DNA from: Thiohalophilus thiocyanatoxydans
GTDB taxonomy: Bacteria > Pseudomonadota > Gammaproteobacteria > UBA6429 > Thiohalophilaceae
Length of the DNA stretch: 64,000 nt
Assembly (NCBI RefSeq): GCF_004366735.1
Contig: NZ_SOQX01000001.1
Coordinates: 1-64,000, forward strand
Direction: 5' to 3'
The notes under the pieces: generated by a model
The model's database searches: none
Told to the model about the DNA's origin: nothing
What the model saw: the letters and a program-made list of their open reading frames with translations, nothing else
In this document: piece after piece, positions 23,150 through 36,201 of the stretch
Layout of the letters: each line of letters begins with the position of its first letter
Position numbering within the stretch: the first letter of the stretch is position 1
Program-made: the position numbers and the translations under genes

Positions 23150-24082
23150 ATGACCCTCGCGGATTACGTCAATACTTTCGGCCAGACGATGTTGTCGCGT
23201 TATGGCGAGCGGGTTCACAAACTCGCCATCGATGCCGGCTTCACCTGCCCCAACCGGGACGGCACGCTGGGACGGGGCGGCTGCACCTTCTGCAACAATG
23301 TCTCCTTCAGTCCCCACGGCCGTCAGCCCGATCCAATCTGTACGCAACTGGATAACGGCCGCCGGGTTCTCGTCAAACGCACCGGCGCGAAAAAGTTTCT
23401 CGCCTATTTTCAGGCCTATACCAACACCTACGATGATGTGCAGGAACTGCAACGCCGCTACGATCTGGCCCTCTCCCAACCCGGGGTCATCGGCCTGGCC
23501 ATCGGGACCCGCCCCGATTGCGTGCCAAAAAAGGTGCTGGATCTGCTCCAGAACTATCACCAGCAGGGTTATGAGATCTGGCTGGAGCTGGGGCTGCAAT
23601 CGGCTTTTGACGAGAGCCTCGAGCGGGTCAATCGCGGCCACGGCTTTGGCGAATACCAAAGCGCGATCCACGCGGCACACCGGCGCCAGCTGCCGGTCTG
23701 CACGCACCTGATTCTCGGCCTGCCCGGCGAGTCACCGCAACATACCCGCCTGTCCTTATCCCGGGTCCTGAACGAAGGTGTCGAGGGACTCAAGCTGCAT
23801 CCGCTGCATGTGGTCAAGGGGACCCGGCTGGCCAATCAGTGGCGCCGCGGCGAGTACGAGCCCTGGTCCATGACGCAGTATATGGAGACCGCGGCCGACC
23901 TGGTGGAGATGACCCCCGCGGAGATCATTTATCACCGCCTGACCGGGACCGCCGCAGAGACACTCCTGCTGGCGCCCCACTGGTGCAACTGGAAATGGAA
24001 GGTGCTCAACGGGATCGAACAGATCCTGAGCCGGCGCGGCAGCCGCCAGGGCATGGTCCCCTGCCGTGAGGCGATGTCATGA
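23150..24082 (+). CDS. TIGR01212 (YhcC) family radical SAM protein
   Basis: 310-aa protein with the family opening YVNTFGQTMLSRYGERVHKLAIDAGFTCPNRDG and the cluster motif ending GGCTFCNN (three cysteines, with the atypical long first spacing of this family). Other landmarks are YFQAYTNTYDD, GTRPDCVPKKVLDLL, and LELGLQSAFDE. It heads an operon with ubiU and ubiV: its stop overlaps the ubiU start as ATGA. Biochemical role unknown; an RNA- or cofactor-related function is only inference. The ATG at 23150 is preferred to a TTG 15 bp upstream. Confidence 0.88.
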   Translation: MTLADYVNTFGQTMLSRYGERVHKLAIDAGFTCPNRDGTLGRGGCTFCNNVSFSPHGRQPDPICTQLDNGRRVLVKRTGAKKFLAYFQAYTNTYDDVQELQRRYDLALSQPGVIGLAIGTRPDCVPKKVLDLLQNYHQQGYEIWLELGLQSAFDESLERVNRGHGFGEYQSAIHAAHRRQLPVCTHLILGLPGESPQHTRLSLSRVLNEGVEGLKLHPLHVVKGTRLANQWRRGEYEPWSMTQYMETAADLVEMTPAEIIYHRLTGTAAETLLLAPHWCNWKWKVLNGIEQILSRRGSRQGMVPCREAMS

Positions 24083-25086
24083 GCGGCAAGGTCGAACTGG
24101 TCGCGCCCGCCGGGAGCTTTCCCGCCCTGCGCAAGGCGGTGGATAACGGTGCCGATGCGGTCTATATCGGCTTTCGGGACGCCACCAATGCGCGCAACTT
24201 TCCCGGTCTTAACTTCGATGAAGGCACCGCCGGCGAGGCCATCGCCTATGCCCATCAACGCGGCAGCAAGGTGCTGCTGGCGCTGAACACCTATCCGCAA
24301 CCCGGGAGCTGGCCCATCTGGACCGCTGCCGTGGACCGGGCCGCCGCGCTCGGCGTGGACGCCCTGATCCTCGCCGATACCGGGCTGTTGCGTTACGCCC
24401 GTCGGGAACACCCCGAGCTGCGCCTGCACCTCTCGGTCCAGGGCTCGGCCACCAGTTACGAGGCAATCGCCTTCTATCGCGAGCAGTTCAATATCAAGCG
24501 AGTGGTGCTGCCGCGGGTCCTGTCGCTGACCCAGGTCAAACGCATCATCGCCAACACCGATGTCGAGATCGAAACCTTTGCCTTCGGCTCCCTCTGCGTC
24601 ATGGTCGAGGGACGCTGCTATCTCTCCTCCTATGTCACCGGCGAGTCGCCCAACACCTGCGGCGCCTGCTCGCCGGCCCATGCGGTGCAATGGCATGAAA
24701 CCGACGCAGGCCGCGAAGTCCGTCTGAATGACGTGTTGATCGATGTCTATAAACCGCAGGAGAGCGCCGGCTATCCCGTGCTGTGCAAGGGTCGCTTCGA
24801 GGTAAACCAGGAACTCGGCTATGCCCTGGAGGAGCCGACCAGCCTCTCGGTGCTGGACATCCTGCCGGAGCTGGTACGCAGCGGCGTCAGTGCGATCAAG
24901 GTCGAAGGCCGCCAGCGCAGTCCGGCCTATGTCGCCCAGGTCACCCATGTCCTGCGCCAGGCGCTGGATGCCGCGCAGCGCGATCCCGACAACTATACGC
25001 CCCGCAACGACTGGATCCTGCAGCTCGATAAACTCGCCGAAGGCAACACCCACACCCTGGGGGCACTGGATCGCCAATGGCAATGA
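24079..25086 (+). CDS. ubiU: UbiU, oxygen-independent ubiquinone hydroxylation (U32 family)
   Basis: 335-aa U32-family protein. UbiU and UbiV form an iron-sulfur heterodimer that replaces O2-dependent hydroxylases in ubiquinone synthesis under anoxia. The opening [28 protein letters not shown], the segment [17 protein letters not shown] and [14 protein letters not shown] supply the clustered cysteines for [4Fe-4S], with another cysteine in PVLCKGRF. Coupled by a 4-bp overlap both to the upstream radical SAM gene and to ubiV. The matching ubiT lies 1.5 kb to the right in opposite orientation. Confidence 0.93.
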   Translation: MSGKVELVAPAGSFPALRKAVDNGADAVYIGFRDATNARNFPGLNFDEGTAGEAIAYAHQRGSKVLLALNTYPQPGSWPIWTAAVDRAAALGVDALILADTGLLRYARREHPELRLHLSVQGSATSYEAIAFYREQFNIKRVVLPRVLSLTQVKRIIANTDVEIETFAFGSLCVMVEGRCYLSSYVTGESPNTCGACSPAHAVQWHETDAGREVRLNDVLIDVYKPQESAGYPVLCKGRFEVNQELGYALEEPTSLSVLDILPELVRSGVSAIKVEGRQRSPAYVAQVTHVLRQALDAAQRDPDNYTPRNDWILQLDKLAEGNTHTLGALDRQWQ

Positions 25087-26003
25087 AACTCGCGCTCGGC
25101 CCGCTTCTCTATTTCTGGCCCAAAGAGCAGGTGATCGATTTCTATCGGCAGGTTGCCGAGTGGCCGGTGGATTGTGTCTATCTCGGCGAGGTGGTCTGTT
25201 CCAAGCGGCGCGCCCTGCGCCTGGATGACTGGCTGCAGATCGCCCGGCAACTGCGTGCCGCCGGCAAGGAGGTGGTCCTCTCCAGTCTGGCCCTGATCGA
25301 GGCCGGCTCGGAAATCAGCACCCTGCGACGCATCGCGCAAAACGGCGAGTTCATGGTGGAAGCCAATGACATGACCGCGGTGCAGCATCTCAAGGGCCGG
25401 GAGTATGTCGCCGGACCCCATCTGAACATCTACAACCCCGAGTCACTGGCGCTGCATTACGACAATGGTGCCCGGCGCTGGGTCATGCCGGTGGAGCTGT
25501 CGCAACAGACCCTCGCCGCGATGCAACAGGCCAGGCCCCCGCAGCTGGAGACCGAAGTCTTTGTCTTCGGCCGCCTGCCCCTGGCCTTCTCGGCCCGCTG
25601 TTTTACCGCCCGCGCCTGCCAGTTACCCAAGGACAACTGTCAGTTACGCTGTGGCGATTACCCCGACGGCCTGGATATGCAGACCCGCGATCAGCAGTCG
25701 TTTCTCACCCTCAACGGCATTCAGACCCAGTCGGCGACCACCTGTAACCTGGTCCGGGCCATTCCGACCCTGGATGAACTGGCGGTGGATGTCCTGCGGA
25801 TTTCACCCCAATCCTCTCATATGCAGGAGATTGTGACGCTGTTTCGTCAAACCGTGGCGGGGGACATCGATCCCGCCAGCGCCGAATCTCAGCTCAATGC
25901 ATTGACCATCGGATCCGCCAGTAATGGCTACTGGCATGACAGTCCCGGCATGCAATGGATCGAACAGCAACAGCCCTTCGGGCTAGGGACGAGGTACGAG
26001 TAA
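25083..26003 (+). CDS. ubiV: UbiV, partner of UbiU
   Basis: 306-aa U32-family protein opening [20 protein letters not shown], with [11 protein letters not shown], and cysteines in [26 protein letters not shown] and TTCNLV that would hold the iron-sulfur cluster. Its start overlaps the ubiU stop (ATGA). The last residues, GLGTRYE, and the stop codon are formed by a family A repeat, so the native C-terminus has probably been replaced. Required with UbiU and UbiT for anaerobic ubiquinone synthesis. Confidence 0.92.
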   Translation: MKLALGPLLYFWPKEQVIDFYRQVAEWPVDCVYLGEVVCSKRRALRLDDWLQIARQLRAAGKEVVLSSLALIEAGSEISTLRRIAQNGEFMVEANDMTAVQHLKGREYVAGPHLNIYNPESLALHYDNGARRWVMPVELSQQTLAAMQQARPPQLETEVFVFGRLPLAFSARCFTARACQLPKDNCQLRCGDYPDGLDMQTRDQQSFLTLNGIQTQSATTCNLVRAIPTLDELAVDVLRISPQSSHMQEIVTLFRQTVAGDIDPASAESQLNALTIGSASNGYWHDSPGMQWIEQQQPFGLGTRYE

Positions 26004-26015
26004 CGAGGGACGAGG
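25981..26015. repeat. Family A repeat forming the ubiV 3' end
   Basis: gggctag-ggacgag-gtacgag-taacgag-ggacgag: five heptamer units overlapping the last codons and stop of ubiV. Confidence 0.75.
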
Positions 26016-26582
26016 AAGTTATTCACCACGAAGGCGCGAAGACACGAAGTGTTATGTTGACTGCTTGTGACATAGTGCAGCGGTATCAAGCAGCGCTCTG
26101 TGGGAGCCGAGCCTCGACGATCGCACCATCCTCAACCCATCGGCCAGAGGGCTCGCCTCCTACACGACGCCGGCCCGATATAGCATCCTGCAGACATAAA
26201 TCCATCGTGTCGAGCTATAGTTCTTTTCCTCGCCCCTCGTCCCTTCCAAAACATGCAGCATGTAGGCCCGATATAGCGCAGCGGTATCGGGCATTACCCC
26301 GGAATTGCCGGACACCGCGGAGTTTATGCCCGAAGGGTGCTCAGTCCGGCCTACTCACTTTATACTCTGGCTAATCCTGTAGGTCACGCTGGCGTTAGCC
26401 TGCGTGACACCCTGCCAATACGGAGAATGTCAGGTAGCGCTGAGCGCAACCTGACCTACACCTCTACACACCTTTTAGGAACAGATATTCAGGGAAGAGG
26501 AAATTATTTAGCCGAAGACACGAAGATTATATCAATGACCTGTTCGTATCCCGGTGGCGGGGCTTTTGAAATACTGTCCTCG
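26004..26582. repeat. Block of mixed dispersed repeats between ubiV and ubiT
   Basis: No gene is supported. In order it holds family A units, an ACGAAGGCGCGAAGACACGAAG unit split by mismatches (26024-26048), a GTGGGAGCCGAGCCTCGACG / GGCTCGCCTCCTAC inverted pair (26100-26162), another A unit (26228-26246), a CGATATAGCGCAGCGGTATCGGGC palindrome region (26268-26360), a TAGGTCACGCTGGCGTTAGCC palindrome (family F, 26381-26412), a second such palindrome (26427-26460), and an A unit at the ubiT end. Confidence 0.7.
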
Positions 26583-26606
26583 TCACTCGTCCCTTGGACC
26601 TCGGCC
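26577..26606. repeat. Family A repeat forming the ubiT 3' end
   Basis: tcctcg-tcactcg-tcccttg-gacctcg-gccc on the plus strand, overlapping the last codons and stop of ubiT on the minus strand. Confidence 0.7.
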
Positions 26607-27068
26607 CTGCCAGACTGCCAACGGCAGTTTGGCAAGACGCTTGCCCAGCACCGACTGAAAATGGGCTTCCCAGTCGTAGTCGAGACTGTCGAGCAGGTTC
26701 TTGATATACAGCCCGGTGGCGGTCTCACCCTCGATTTCCAGCTGCCGGTTGAAGAACAGGGTATCTGGATCCTCGGCGCGGCTGGCCAGTTGCCAGAAAT
26801 GTTCCAGACTGCCGCGAATACAGACATCCCAGTTCTCTTTGCCGACGTAGCCGGTGCGATACAGACGCCCGCGCTTGACGGTGAAATTGAGGCAGGTTCC
26901 CGTGTCGGTGATCTCGATCGCCAGCCGTTTGCCATTCAGCGTGTCGAGTTGCTCACCGATCGCCTGCCCCCTGAGCAGATGGTTGAACGCCCTCGCCAGC
27001 AGCGCCGTCTGTACGGCAGGAGGCGTCGCGCGCATGGCCAGCGACATCGGTTTGAGTGGCGCTTTCAT
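26583..27068 (-). CDS. ubiT: UbiT, SCP2-domain ubiquinone biosynthesis accessory factor
   Basis: 161-aa protein with an SCP2 sterol-carrier-like lipid-binding fold: LNGKRLAIEITDTGTCLNFTVKRGRLY, then IRGSLEHFWQLASRAEDPDTLFFNRQLEIEGETATG. UbiT binds prenylated quinone precursors and is needed with UbiU and UbiV for anaerobic ubiquinone synthesis. I chose the second ATG (27068), which has AGGA eight bases upstream. It is convergent with ubiUV. Its C-terminal GRGPRDE and stop lie in a family A repeat. Confidence 0.9.
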   Translation of the reverse strand: MKAPLKPMSLAMRATPPAVQTALLARAFNHLLRGQAIGEQLDTLNGKRLAIEITDTGTCLNFTVKRGRLYRTGYVGKENWDVCIRGSLEHFWQLASRAEDPDTLFFNRQLEIEGETATGLYIKNLLDSLDYDWEAHFQSVLGKRLAKLPLAVWQGRGPRDE

Positions 27069-27139
27069 ATTCGTCATCCTGATAGGTAGGGACCGTCAGA
27101 TTAGCGCCGCAGGCAGGGAGAACGATTGATCCGGATCAA

Positions 27140-27431
27140 AAAAGCGTCCGCCAATGAACGCGAATAAACGCCAATGAGTTTAAATAAGTGTTCCGAATAC
27201 CAGCCCAGAGAGATTGCTTCGTACGTTGTTCCTCGCAATGACCTCTCTATTCACAGTCATTGCGAGCGAAGCAATCTTTTAAAAAAAGTGATCGGGTATT
27301 CGGAACACCTATTTAATGTATCAACGACCATTCTGGATCCACCTTCAGTGGACTGGAGAGACTCAACGTTAAACAACCCTCACTCGCAATTATCTTATTT
27401 GCGTTGATTTGCGTTCATTCGCGGACTGGAT
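27140..27431. repeat. Nested palindromic composite element
   Basis: Three nested inverted pairs. The outer pair is GTCCGCCAATGAACGCGAAT (27150) against the reverse of ATTTGCGTTCATTCGCGGAC (27410-27429). The middle is AAGTGTTCCGAATACC against GGTATTCGGAACACC. The inner is AGATTGCTTCG/CGCAATGAC against GTCATTGCG/CGAAGCAATCT (27211-27283). No ORF. It resembles accumulated dispersed repeats or a non-autonomous mobile element. Confidence 0.65.
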
Positions 27432-27439
27432 TATTTCTC

Positions 27440-28453
27440 TCACCGCATCACGCCTCTGGGTGAAGTATAGCTGTCCAGTACGCTGATGTAGTTGACCCGC
27501 TGATAAGCACCGGGATCGGGGGCGTTACGGTAACTCATACTGCCTTTGATCTGCTGGACCGAGTCGTACTCATACTCCTCCAGCCATTGGCGCATCTCAT
27601 CCAGTATAATTCCAAGGTATTGCGGCCCCTGTTGTAGCAACACACTGCACAGATGCACGACATCCGCCCCCGTCAACAGGGCCTTGATCCCGTCCCGGGC
27701 GGTATGAAACCCGCCCGTGGCGGCCAGCGACAGATTCACCCTGCCGTGCAATAACGCCAGCCAGTGGATACGCAGCAAGGACTCATACGAGGTCGACAGG
27801 TGCAGGGTCGGCTCAATACGCAGCTCCTCCGGATCGATATCCGGCAGATAGAAGCGGTTGAACAGACTGACGCCGGCCGCGCCATGTTGCTCCAGACTGC
27901 GCACAAAATGCAGCGGCGAGCTGAACTGGGACGACAGCTTGATATTGATGGGAATGGTCACCTGTTCCTGCAGGCTTGAGAGAATATCCAGGTAACGCTG
28001 CTCGACCTCGCCACTGCTCTCTTCATTGTCTGCCGCAATGTAGTACACGTTCAGTTCCAGCGCGTCGGCACCGGCCTGCTGCAGTTGCTTGCCGTATTCC
28101 AGCCAACCGCCGGGGGTCGTGCCGTTGAGACTGGCGATCACCGGGATATCCAGTTCGCGTTTGAGCCGTTGCAGCTGCTCCAGGTATTCATCCTGACAGG
28201 TCTTGTACTCATCCGGTACCGGATGAAAGCTTTCCATCTCGTTAAACCCGATCGATTGCTGATGAAAGAAACGATCCAGCTGATGCTCTTCCTGGTCGAT
28301 CTTTTCCTCAAACAGCGAGGGCATGACGATTGCCGCGGCACCGGCATCGCGCAGTCGCAACGCCGAATCCCGATCGCCGGTCAATGGCGAGGAGGAGGGA
28401 ACCAGCGGGTTGGCCAGCTGCAGGCCGAGATAGTCGGTCGTCATATCCACCAT
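27440..28453 (-). CDS. Dihydroorotate dehydrogenase-like flavoprotein (PreA/PyrD family)
   Basis: 337-aa FMN-binding TIM-barrel protein. It begins TTDYLGLQLANPLVPSSSPLTGD and contains VIASLNGTTPGGW, LELNVYYIA, INIKLSSQF, and the phosphate-binding ATGGFHTARDGIKALLTGADVV. The canonical PyrD catalytic residue region differs, so orotate synthesis is unlikely. It follows the pyruvate:ferredoxin oxidoreductase gene with overlapping ends, a pairing seen in other bacteria. The ATG at 28453 has GGAGG upstream. Substrate unknown. Confidence 0.82.
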   Translation of the reverse strand: MVDMTTDYLGLQLANPLVPSSSPLTGDRDSALRLRDAGAAAIVMPSLFEEKIDQEEHQLDRFFHQQSIGFNEMESFHPVPDEYKTCQDEYLEQLQRLKRELDIPVIASLNGTTPGGWLEYGKQLQQAGADALELNVYYIAADNEESSGEVEQRYLDILSSLQEQVTIPINIKLSSQFSSPLHFVRSLEQHGAAGVSLFNRFYLPDIDPEELRIEPTLHLSTSYESLLRIHWLALLHGRVNLSLAATGGFHTARDGIKALLTGADVVHLCSVLLQQGPQYLGIILDEMRQWLEEYEYDSVQQIKGSMSYRNAPDPGAYQRVNYISVLDSYTSPRGVMR

Positions 28454-28455
28454 TT

Positions 28456-32088
<3,633 letters not shown>

Positions 32089-32315
32089 GAGGCAGGGCAT
32101 CCTTTTGCTTGGCTTGATCATCACTAAAGATAGAAGGCCCTGTCTGTTTCGTCTACGCAGGGCTGACACACATTTCTCTTTCCGGGATAAAGCGATCAAT
32201 TCTGTTTTGCATACAGGAAGACAAAGTTTATATGGTTTATTAAAGATCAAGACGGTACAGGCAGTTATCCCGGATCGGAGCCGGTACTTTGAGCGGGGAA
32301 AGCCTACTGATTTAA

Positions 32316-33158
32316 TCAACCATCATGGTCACGCAGATAGTCATTCAATATCACCGGCTTGCGGCGCTGATAACGGTGAAACTCCATCCCTTTCGGCAGG
32401 CAAACTTCCATCATCATGGGCAGATGATCCGAGCCGAAATGTTCAAGCTCTCTGACTTCGCTCACCGTTAACTCAGAGGTAACAAGGATATGATCAATAT
32501 TGTGTTGCGGCCGCCAACTCGGAAAGGTATGCAATCCTTCAATTGGTTCGTGCAACCGGGTATTGCTAATCAGGTACTGCATCTCTTTGCTGTCATGGCG
32601 ACAATTCATATCGCCCATAATAATCGCGTGCGGGAAGCGGTTGACGATATCCGCCAGATAACTCATCTGTATAAATCGCGCGCGACGGCTGAGCGCCAGA
32701 TGTACCACGATCACCGCCAGGGTGTCACCGCCCGAATCATAGCGGGCGAGAATGGCCTGTCTTCCCGGAATCAGTCCCGGCAGTCGAAGGTCCGTGACTT
32801 CGGTGGGATGAAAGTGGCTGAGCAGGCCGTTACTGTGCTGGGCGAGGCGCCCGAAGCGCCGATTGACCTGATGATGCCAATAGGGAAATCGGCCCTGTTC
32901 CGCCAGATATTCGGTCAGGTTGATGAAATTGCTGCGCAGGCTGCCGGCATCGACTTCCTGTACACCAACGATATCAAAGTCCTTCATCATCTGCGCAGCG
33001 AGGTCCAGGTTACCCAGACGCTTGGCACAAGGTAAAAGATGCCGCCAGCTGCCCGTCAGATATTGATGGGGCCGACTGGTTTTGATCCCGACCTGAACGT
33101 TGTAACTGAGTATTCTCAGTACTTGTGCCCCGGGTTCGGTTTCAATGGGTTTTGGCAT
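32316..33158 (-). CDS. Endonuclease/exonuclease/phosphatase (EEP) family protein
   Basis: 280-aa DNase I-like metal-dependent phosphohydrolase. Motifs in order are RILSYNVQVG, VGVQEVD (metal-binding Glu), VVHLALSRRAR, IIMGDMNCRHDS, NIDHILVT and FGSDHLPMMMEV (catalytic His). No signal peptide or membrane segment. It could act on nucleic acids, phosphoinositide-like lipids or other phosphodiesters; the sequence does not discriminate. Confidence 0.85.
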   Translation of the reverse strand: MPKPIETEPGAQVLRILSYNVQVGIKTSRPHQYLTGSWRHLLPCAKRLGNLDLAAQMMKDFDIVGVQEVDAGSLRSNFINLTEYLAEQGRFPYWHHQVNRRFGRLAQHSNGLLSHFHPTEVTDLRLPGLIPGRQAILARYDSGGDTLAVIVVHLALSRRARFIQMSYLADIVNRFPHAIIMGDMNCRHDSKEMQYLISNTRLHEPIEGLHTFPSWRPQHNIDHILVTSELTVSEVRELEHFGSDHLPMMMEVCLPKGMEFHRYQRRKPVILNDYLRDHDG

Positions 33159-33169
33159 GATTGCTTAAT

Positions 33170-34801
33170 CTATATCGGGCAAATCATCTCACCCAGCTTC
33201 TGGGTGAGCTTGAGATTCTCACTGTAATCAACCGGACAGTCGATAATACTTACCGTGTTATCGGCCAGGGCGGTTTTCAACGTCGGCAGCAAGTCCTCGC
33301 CTTTTTCAATTCGATAACCCCTGGCGCCGAAGGACTCGGCATATTTGACGAAATCCGGATTATTGAAATCAACATGTGACTTACGGCCGAAGCTGCTCAT
33401 CTGTTTCCATTCAATCAGACCGTAGCCATTATCATTCCAGATCAGGATAACTATCGGCGTTTGCATGCGCATCGCGGTCTCAATCTCCTGGGAATTCATC
33501 AAAAATCCCGCATCCCCGGTTACCGCGACTACCTTGCGATCCGGGAAGGCAAGCTTGGCGGCGATCGCACCGGGCAAGGCAATACCCATACTGGCAAACC
33601 CGTTGGAAATCAGGCAGGTATTGGGAAATTCGCAGCGGAACATGCGTGCCATCCACATTTTGTGCGCGCCCACATCACACAGGGCGATATCCTCCATATC
33701 CATGGCTGTACGCAGATCCCAGATGATCTTCTGCGGCTTGAGCGGCAGATTAACATCATCCTTGTGCTGGTTCATGTCCTCGATCAATGCACTGCGCAGA
33801 CTCTTCATCGCGGTACCGGTGTGCGGACTGGCCACCTCCATAATTCGCAAAAGGGAATGCTTGATATCGCCGACCACGCCAACGCTAACAGGATAGAATG
33901 CATCGACTTCGGCCGGAGAATTGTCGATGTGAATAATAGTCCGGTCCCTGGTCGGGTGCCACAGATAGGGATGGTACTCAACCAGATCGTAACCGACGCA
34001 GATAATTACATCGGCCTTGCTGAAACCGCAACTGACATAGTCATTGGCCTGCAATCCGGCGCTACCCAGTGCCATGGAATGCTTGAACGGAATCGCCCCT
34101 TTGGCCATAAAAGTGTTGGCCACCGGAATCCGCATTCTCTCGGCAAAGTCTGCCAGCTGCTGCCAGGCACGGCTGCGGATTACGCCGTTGCCAGCCAGAA
34201 TAATCGGGTGTTTGGCCCGCGAGATAAGATCCGCGGCCCGATCCACTTTTTCGCCCGGGGGCTCGGGCGGATACGGGTAACTGACCGGCAGAGGCTGTTC
34301 ATCGATCTCCATTTCCGCAATATTTTCCGGAAACTCGATAAAGCAGGCACCGCTCTTTTCGGTCTGCGCTACCTTGAAAGCCTTGCGTACGACCTCGGGA
34401 ATGATATCGGGGCTAAGCAGGCGCGATGAGTATTTGGTAATCGCACGGAATATCTCTTCCAGATCGAGGACCTGATGAGACTCCTTGTGCAGACGGTGCG
34501 TGCTGGCCTGGCCGGCTATTGCCACAAGTGGCGCATGGTCCATGTTCGCATCCGCCACGCCGGTAAACAGGTTGGTCGCGCCCGGTCCCAGTGTTCCGAG
34601 GCAAACACCGGCCTTGCCGGTAAGCCGCCCGTAAACATCGGCCATGAACGCCGCGCCCTGTTCGTGGCGAGTGGTAACGAAGGTAATGTCCGAATCCAGC
34701 AGTGCGTCCATGACATCCAGATTCTCTTCCCCGGGGATGCCGAAAACGTATTCGACTTCCTCGTTTTCGAGACAGCGTACGAACAGTTCCGCGGCTTTCA
34801 T
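33170..34801 (-). CDS. Acetolactate synthase-like ThDP-dependent enzyme
   Basis: 543-aa enzyme of the acetohydroxyacid synthase/pyruvate oxidase family. N-terminal catalytic Glu lies in VFGIPGEENLDVMDAL, then THRLHKESHQVLD. The thiamine diphosphate motif runs from GDAGFLMNSQEIETA to WNDNGYGLIEW. No regulatory small-subunit (ilvH) gene follows, which suggests a stand-alone or catabolic enzyme. Homologous proteins are commonly named acetolactate synthase large subunit; the product is not proven. The ATG at 34801 has AGGAG nine bases upstream. Confidence 0.82.
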   Translation of the reverse strand: MKAAELFVRCLENEEVEYVFGIPGEENLDVMDALLDSDITFVTTRHEQGAAFMADVYGRLTGKAGVCLGTLGPGATNLFTGVADANMDHAPLVAIAGQASTHRLHKESHQVLDLEEIFRAITKYSSRLLSPDIIPEVVRKAFKVAQTEKSGACFIEFPENIAEMEIDEQPLPVSYPYPPEPPGEKVDRAADLISRAKHPIILAGNGVIRSRAWQQLADFAERMRIPVANTFMAKGAIPFKHSMALGSAGLQANDYVSCGFSKADVIICVGYDLVEYHPYLWHPTRDRTIIHIDNSPAEVDAFYPVSVGVVGDIKHSLLRIMEVASPHTGTAMKSLRSALIEDMNQHKDDVNLPLKPQKIIWDLRTAMDMEDIALCDVGAHKMWMARMFRCEFPNTCLISNGFASMGIALPGAIAAKLAFPDRKVVAVTGDAGFLMNSQEIETAMRMQTPIVILIWNDNGYGLIEWKQMSSFGRKSHVDFNNPDFVKYAESFGARGYRIEKGEDLLPTLKTALADNTVSIIDCPVDYSENLKLTQKLGEMICPI

Positions 34802-34918
34802 TGACTCTATCTCCTGCTGTTTACACCGATTTCCGGTCATCCCCGGCCATCGCTACGTCCTCTTCACCGCCATCTGCCGTAGCCGGGACCGCCGGAATAC
34901 GATGCGATGCTGACACTC

Positions 34919-35569
34919 TTACTCGGCGTCGGTATCAAGTAACTGCTTCACCACGCCCAGCATCTGATTGTGGCCTCCCGACATGGGACCATCAGTTCTG
35001 TATTTGCCATCGATGATCAGTGTCGGGACACCTTCGGCGCCATATTGCCTGGTCAGCTCAATCGCCCGGCGTACCTTGCTGTCCACCGCGAATGAGTTGA
35101 ACGTGTTATTGAAGCTCTCGGCATCGACGCCAAACTCGGCAAAAAAAGCTTCCGCCTCATCGCTGGTATGAATATGCTGACCCTTCTCATGGATCCGCTC
35201 AAACAGTGGGCCGTGGATATCGTCAAGCACATCCAGAAGCTTGGCGGTGTAGAACAGCTTGGCATGGAAGGCCCATTTGGGGTTGGGTTTCCCGGTCCGC
35301 GGATGCATAAACACGGCCGGCACCCGTTCGAAGCCAACATTTTCCGGCTTGTTCCTGACCCAGTTGTTGATTTTCGGCTCGAAATTATAACAGTGCGGGC
35401 AACCGTACCAGAACAGTTCCACGACCTCACGGGGCTTGTCGGTCAATGTTTTCGCCGCCGGAGAAATGGTCCGGTACTCGATCCCCTCGGCATATTCCCC
35501 CATCGCCGTGGCCGGGATCAGCAGCGCTGCGGCTAAAATCGGTGCCCATATACGTAAAATCGCCTTCAT
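34919..35569 (-). CDS. dsbA: Thiol:disulfide interchange protein DsbA
   Basis: 216-aa periplasmic oxidant that introduces disulfides into exported proteins. It has a signal peptide (MKAILRIWAPILAAALLIPATAMG), the thioredoxin-fold active site FWYGCPHCYNFEP (Cys57-Cys60), and a cis-proline loop GVPTLIIDGKY. A helical insert lies between them. No dsbB is near. Periplasmic c-type cytochromes elsewhere in the window are plausible clients. Confidence 0.92.
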   Translation of the reverse strand: MKAILRIWAPILAAALLIPATAMGEYAEGIEYRTISPAAKTLTDKPREVVELFWYGCPHCYNFEPKINNWVRNKPENVGFERVPAVFMHPRTGKPNPKWAFHAKLFYTAKLLDVLDDIHGPLFERIHEKGQHIHTSDEAEAFFAEFGVDAESFNNTFNSFAVDSKVRRAIELTRQYGAEGVPTLIIDGKYRTDGPMSGGHNQMLGVVKQLLDTDAE

Positions 35570-35697
35570 TAATCACTCCTCTATTACCACTGATTATCAG
35601 ACTATTCAAACTCACTGCGCGAAGCAAGTAACAGCCCGCCGATTCCCCTTACAATACGCATCCGTTAAGCTACGCCCTGCACAATGAGGAGATTGCC

Positions 35698-36201
35698 ATG
35701 CCAACGAAAAAACCTGCCAAACAGATCGACATTGCCGACTTTCTGAACCAGCAACACCTATGTGAATCACTCACTTTAAATGAAGTCAAAACCCTGATGG
35801 AGTTCACCGAACCGGTCTTTTTCAACAAAAATGCGATTATCGCGGATATCGGTGAAGTCGGCGAGGCTCTGTTCTTTATTATAAAAGGTGAAGTGGTCCT
35901 GTTTTTTGAAGATCATGGCAAGGATCTGGAGATCGGGCGCCTCATGGAAGGTGAGGTCATGGGCGAGATGTCCTTTTTTGACCGCCAGGCCCGCTCCGCC
36001 CGAATCCGCGCCAGCGCAAGCGACACCCGACTGCTCAAGCTGACCCGCACCATGTACAACCGCCTGCGCGTCGAGCACCCCTTCATCGCCGTCAACCTGC
36101 TGGAACACGCCATTATCAGCCTGGACCACCTGTTCCGCCGGCTGAGCGTGGACATTGCCAGCTTCAATCAGTACATGTACGGCAACGGCCCACTCCGCTA
36201 A
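35698..36201 (+). CDS. Cyclic nucleotide-binding domain protein without DNA-binding domain
   Basis: 167-aa protein with one cNMP-binding beta roll. Landmarks are FFNKNAIIADIGEVGEALFFIIKGEVVLFFED and GRLMEGEVMGEMSFFDRQARSARIRASASDTRLLKL, the phosphate-binding cassette region, followed by a short helical tail. There is no winged helix as in Crp/Fnr, so it would act through protein contacts or be a sensor partner. A clear GAGGAG precedes the ATG. Monocistronic. Confidence 0.85.
   Translation: MPTKKPAKQIDIADFLNQQHLCESLTLNEVKTLMEFTEPVFFNKNAIIADIGEVGEALFFIIKGEVVLFFEDHGKDLEIGRLMEGEVMGEMSFFDRQARSARIRASASDTRLLKLTRTMYNRLRVEHPFIAVNLLEHAIISLDHLFRRLSVDIASFNQYMYGNGPLR

Noticed and set aside
23932-25083. 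383-codon open frame antisense to ubiU
   Set aside because: UbiU on the other strand has all family cysteines; the antisense frame has no family features.
26004-27431. CRISPR array
   Set aside because: Repeats here are of different types, partly inverted and irregularly spaced, with no constant repeat-spacer pattern and no cas genes.
27440-28453. Naming the flavoprotein pyrD
   Set aside because: It matches the wider dihydroorotate dehydrogenase fold but its pairing with nifJ and divergent active-site region argue against pyrimidine synthesis.
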